From: an uncultured Oscillospiraceae bacterium
GTDB lineage: Bacteria > Bacillota > Clostridia > Oscillospirales > Acutalibacteraceae
Length of the DNA: 7,254 nucleotides
NCBI GenBank assembly: GCA_900553255.1
Contig: USCI01000105.1
Span: forward strand, 1-7,254
Reading direction: 5' to 3'
Position 1 is the stretch's first letter. Each line of letters opens with the position of its first letter. Made by a program: the position numbers and the translations under genes. Under the pieces are notes generated by a model that had not been told where the DNA came from, searched no databases, and worked only from the letters and a program-made list of their open reading frames with translations. Positions 4,952 to 7,254 of the stretch are shown here, piece after piece.

Positions 4952-6718
4952 ATGAAAGCAGAACACGTGCGTATCGGCATCCGCCCGGTCATCGACGGTC
5001 GCTGGGGCGGGATCCGGGAAGGTCTCGAGGAGCAGACGATGGGGATGGCGGTTGCCGCCAAGGAACTGATCGAGAGCCATCTGCGTTATCCGGACGGCGC
5101 GCCGGTGGAGTGCGTCATTGCGGACGGCACCATCGGCGGCGGCGAGGAGGCCGCGCGCTGTGCACAGAAATTCAGCCATAACAACGTCTGTGCGACCCTG
5201 TCGGTCACCCCGTGCTGGTGCTACGGCAGCGAGACGATGGATCTCGATCCGCTGACCATCAAGGCGGTCTGGGGCTTTAACGGCACCGAGCGTCCGGGCG
5301 CGGTATATCTGGCGGCGGCAATGGCGGCTCACGCGCAGCGCGGACTGCCGGCGTTCAGCATCTACGGCCACGATGTACAGGACATGGACGACAGGTCCAT
5401 CCCGGCCGACGTACAGGAGAAGATCCTGCGGTTCGCGAAGGCGGCGGTGGCGACCGGCTCGATGCGCAACAAGGCGTACGTCGGGGTCGGCTCGGTGGCG
5501 ATGGGTATTGCCGGCTCGTTCCTGAATCCGGACCTGATGCAGAAATATTTTGGCATCCGTGCCGAATGGGTGGACATGAGCGAGGTTACCCGCCGTATGG
5601 ACCGCGGCATTTACGATCCGGTCGAGGCGGAAAAGGCGCTTAAATGGGCCAAGGAGCACTGCCAGGAGGGCTTTGATATCAATGAGCATCCGCATTCCCG
5701 CGAGCAGAAGGACGCTGAGTGGGAATACGTCACCAAGATGACCATCATTGTGCGGGACATCCTGTTCGGCAACCCGCGGCTCGATGAGCTGGGCTTCCAC
5801 GAGGAGGCGCTTGGCCGCAACGCGATTGTCGGCGGCTTCCAGGGGCAGCGGATGTGGACCGACCACAAGCCCAACGGCGACTTTATGGAAGCTATCCTCA
5901 ATTCCAGCTTCGACTGGAACGGCATCCGCGAGGCGATCACCTTTGCGACCGAAAACGATACCCTCAACGGCATGGCGATGCTGTTCCTGCATCTGCTGAC
6001 CAACCAGGCAACGGTGTTCTCCGACGTGCGCACCTACTGGAGCCCGGATGCGGTCAAGCGGGTGACCGGCTGGACCGTGCAGGGCAAGGCCGAGAACGGC
6101 TTCATGCATCTGATCAATTCCGGTGCGTCTGCGCTCGACGGTTCCGGCCGCGAGAAGGACGGTGCGGGCAACGCGGCGATGAAGCCGTGGTGGGACGTCA
6201 CCGAAAAGGACGCCGAAGAATGCCTGAAGGCGACGCAGTGGGCGCCGGCCAACCTCGGCTACTTCCGCGGCGGCGGGTTCAGCTCGCGGTTCAGGACCAC
6301 CGGTGAAATGCCGGTGACGATGGTTCGCCTGAACATGGTGGAGGGCATCGGCCCGGTGATGCAGATCGCGGAAGGCTACACCGTCGATCTGCCGGACGAT
6401 GTGGACAAGACGCTGTGGGATCGCACCGACCCGACCTGGCCGTCCACCTGGTTTGCACCCCGCCTGACCGGCAAGGGCGCGTTCAAGGATGTGTATTCGG
6501 TGATGGCCAACTGGGGCGCCAACCACGGCGCGTGGACCTACGGCCATGTCGGCGCGGACGTGCTGACGATGGCGAGCATGATGCGCATCCCGGTTTCGAT
6601 GCACAACGTGCCGGAGGAGAAGATCTATCGTCCGCACGCGTGGAGCGCGTTCGGTACCTGCGATCCGGAGGGCGCGGACTACCGTGCCTGCGCGGCGTAC
6701 GGCCCGCTGTACCGCTGA
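4952..6718 (+). CDS. fucI: L-fucose isomerase
   Basis: A 588-residue cytoplasmic enzyme that converts L-fucose to L-fuculose, the first committed step of fucose breakdown; the family also accepts D-arabinose. The length is close to the E. coli enzyme (591). Segments recognisable along the whole protein include IGIRPVIDGR (8-17), VTPCWCYGSET (85-95), WGFNGTERPGAVYLAAAMAAH (107-127), IYGHDVQD (137-144), GFQGQRMWTD (295-304), LNSSFDWNG (316-324), YFRGGGFSSRF (437-447), TWFAPRLTGKG (499-509) and the C-terminal YGPLYR. The three manganese ligands of the E. coli enzyme (E337, D361, H528) correspond here to E334 in ATEND, D358 in FSDVRTYWS and H525 in WGANHG, all shifted by three. ATG 4952 is set by AAGGAGG (4938-4944) seven bases upstream; the upstream in-frame GTG 4910 lies in the leader. 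It is followed 19 bases later by fucU and is divergent from the PocR-AraC gene. Confidence 0.97.
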   Translation: MKAEHVRIGIRPVIDGRWGGIREGLEEQTMGMAVAAKELIESHLRYPDGAPVECVIADGTIGGGEEAARCAQKFSHNNVCATLSVTPCWCYGSETMDLDPLTIKAVWGFNGTERPGAVYLAAAMAAHAQRGLPAFSIYGHDVQDMDDRSIPADVQEKILRFAKAAVATGSMRNKAYVGVGSVAMGIAGSFLNPDLMQKYFGIRAEWVDMSEVTRRMDRGIYDPVEAEKALKWAKEHCQEGFDINEHPHSREQKDAEWEYVTKMTIIVRDILFGNPRLDELGFHEEALGRNAIVGGFQGQRMWTDHKPNGDFMEAILNSSFDWNGIREAITFATENDTLNGMAMLFLHLLTNQATVFSDVRTYWSPDAVKRVTGWTVQGKAENGFMHLINSGASALDGSGREKDGAGNAAMKPWWDVTEKDAEECLKATQWAPANLGYFRGGGFSSRFRTTGEMPVTMVRLNMVEGIGPVMQIAEGYTVDLPDDVDKTLWDRTDPTWPSTWFAPRLTGKGAFKDVYSVMANWGANHGAWTYGHVGADVLTMASMMRIPVSMHNVPEEKIYRPHAWSAFGTCDPEGADYRACAAYGPLYR

Positions 6719-6737
6719 ACAGGGAAGGGGTATTGAC

Positions 6738-7169
6738 ATGCTCAAGGGTATTCCGAGTGTCCTGCCGCCGGACCTGCTGAAAATCCTGATGGAGATGGGT
6801 CACGGCGACGAGATTGTGATCGGTGACGGCAATTTCCCCGCGGCGTCCTGCGCGGCGCGCCTGGTGCGCTGCGACGGGCATACCGCGCCGGAAATCCTCG
6901 ACGCGATATTGCAGCTGATGCCGCTGGACACTTATGTGCCGGCGCCGGTCGGGCTGATGGCACTGCCGGCGGGCAGCGAGGAACCGCCGATCTGGGCGAC
7001 CTACCGCGAGATCATTGAAAAGCACGAGGGCGAGCCCCGTCAGGCGGAGGAAATCGAGCGCTTTGCGTTTTATGCGCGCGCCAAAAAGGCGTATGCGATC
7101 GTTTCCACCGGCGAAACGGCGCTGTATGCGAACGTGTTGCTGAAAAAAGGCGTTATCGCGCCGAAATAA
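6738..7169 (+). CDS. fucU: L-fucose mutarotase (RbsD/FucU family)
   Basis: A 143-residue protein that speeds interconversion of the alpha and beta anomers of L-fucose, feeding the isomerase the form it uses. The family's hallmark is MLKGIPSVLPPDLLKIL followed by EMGHGDEI with H22, the catalytic histidine position, then DGNFPA (30-35), ERFAFYARAKKAYAIVSTGE (107-126) and LLKKGVI near the end. The length matches E. coli FucU (140). FucU rather than the ribose pyranase RbsD is favoured by the RFAFY and KKAYAIV segments and by direct linkage to fucI. ATG 6738 is set by GGGAAGGGG (6722-6730) seven bases upstream, and the gap after the fucI stop is only 19 bases, so the two genes share one transcript. 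Confidence 0.96.
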   Translation: MLKGIPSVLPPDLLKILMEMGHGDEIVIGDGNFPAASCAARLVRCDGHTAPEILDAILQLMPLDTYVPAPVGLMALPAGSEEPPIWATYREIIEKHEGEPRQAEEIERFAFYARAKKAYAIVSTGETALYANVLLKKGVIAPK

Positions 7170-7175
7170 ACCAAG

Positions 7176-7215
7176 TGCCCCGCCGGAATCTTGACGATTC
7201 CGGCGGGGCATTTTT
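7176..7215 (+). terminator. Strong intrinsic terminator after fucU
   Basis: A perfect 15-bp stem, TGCCCCGCCGGAATC (7176-7190) with its complement (7196-7210), closes a TTGAC loop and is followed by TTTTT (7211-7215). It begins six bases after the fucU stop codon. It implies that fucI and fucU form a closed two-gene unit. Confidence 0.92.
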
Positions 7216-7254
7216 GAAAAAGAAAAGTTTTCGCCCACCTTTTTCAAAAGGCGG
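7216..7254. repeat. Possible dispersed intergenic repeat with imperfect palindrome, cut by the window end
   Basis: After the terminator comes GAAAAAGAAAAGTTTTCGCC and then a near-palindrome at 7235-7254, where CC-A-CCTTTT and AAAAGG-C-GG pair around TC with one mismatch. The style (AAAAGTTTT next to a TTTTTCAAAA core) recalls short interspersed palindromic elements common between genes in GC-rich gut Firmicutes. Only one partial copy is visible, so this is a suggestion. Confidence 0.3.

Noticed and set aside
4928..6745. A 605-codon open frame on the minus strand, antisense to fucI
   Set aside because: It mirrors a firmly identified fucI over its whole length, the translation is Arg/His/Ala-rich with no recognisable domain, and long antisense frames are expected opposite GC-rich codon usage.

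Overview
The window looks like chromosomal DNA of a GC-rich anaerobic Firmicute, probably a gut Clostridium relative of the Oscillospiraceae/Ruminococcaceae type. The reasons are: strong AGGAGG-like ribosome binding sites, GC-rich coding sequence next to AT-rich control regions, short hairpin/T-run terminators, an orphan UroD-family protein, a PocR-AraC regulator and a Firmicute-style lipoprotein DD-carboxypeptidase. The taxon is an inference from gene style only. No mobile element, tRNA, rRNA or CRISPR array was seen.

Layout from left to right. (1) A near-consensus promoter (42-70) drives a COG0665-type FAD-dependent oxidoreductase (130-1389, +). (2) A GC-rich hairpin at 1395-1424 separates it from a convergent gene for an S11-family D-Ala-D-Ala carboxypeptidase with a lipoprotein-like N-terminus (2398-1433, -). 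(3) A 283-base gap (2399-2681) holds a minus-strand terminator and two small symmetric elements but no gene. (4) Two minus-strand genes follow one another: a PocR-domain AraC-family regulator (4760-3924), then a uroporphyrinogen-decarboxylase-family protein (3800-2682). (5) A 191-base AT-rich divergent control region (4761-4951) separates the regulator from the plus-strand genes fucI (4952-6718) and fucU (6738-7169). A strong terminator closes that pair at 7176-7215.

The best-supported functional unit is the fucose locus. FucU interconverts fucose anomers, FucI isomerises L-fucose to L-fuculose, and the divergent PocR-AraC protein is the obvious candidate regulator. The characterised PocR protein responds to 1,2-propanediol, which is an end product of anaerobic fucose fermentation, so the regulator could sense a pathway product rather than the sugar. 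The control region contains AraC-type direct repeats abutting a promoter with a good -10 and a poor -35. The predicted fucI leader can form two hairpins and a competing third pairing. The UroD-family gene has no clear terminator separating it from the regulator and may be co-transcribed with it. Fuculokinase, fuculose-phosphate aldolase and a permease are absent from the window.

I see no wholly new multi-gene system. The unusual points are the PocR-fucose pairing, the UroD-like protein with a changed metal-site motif, and the structured fucI leader.
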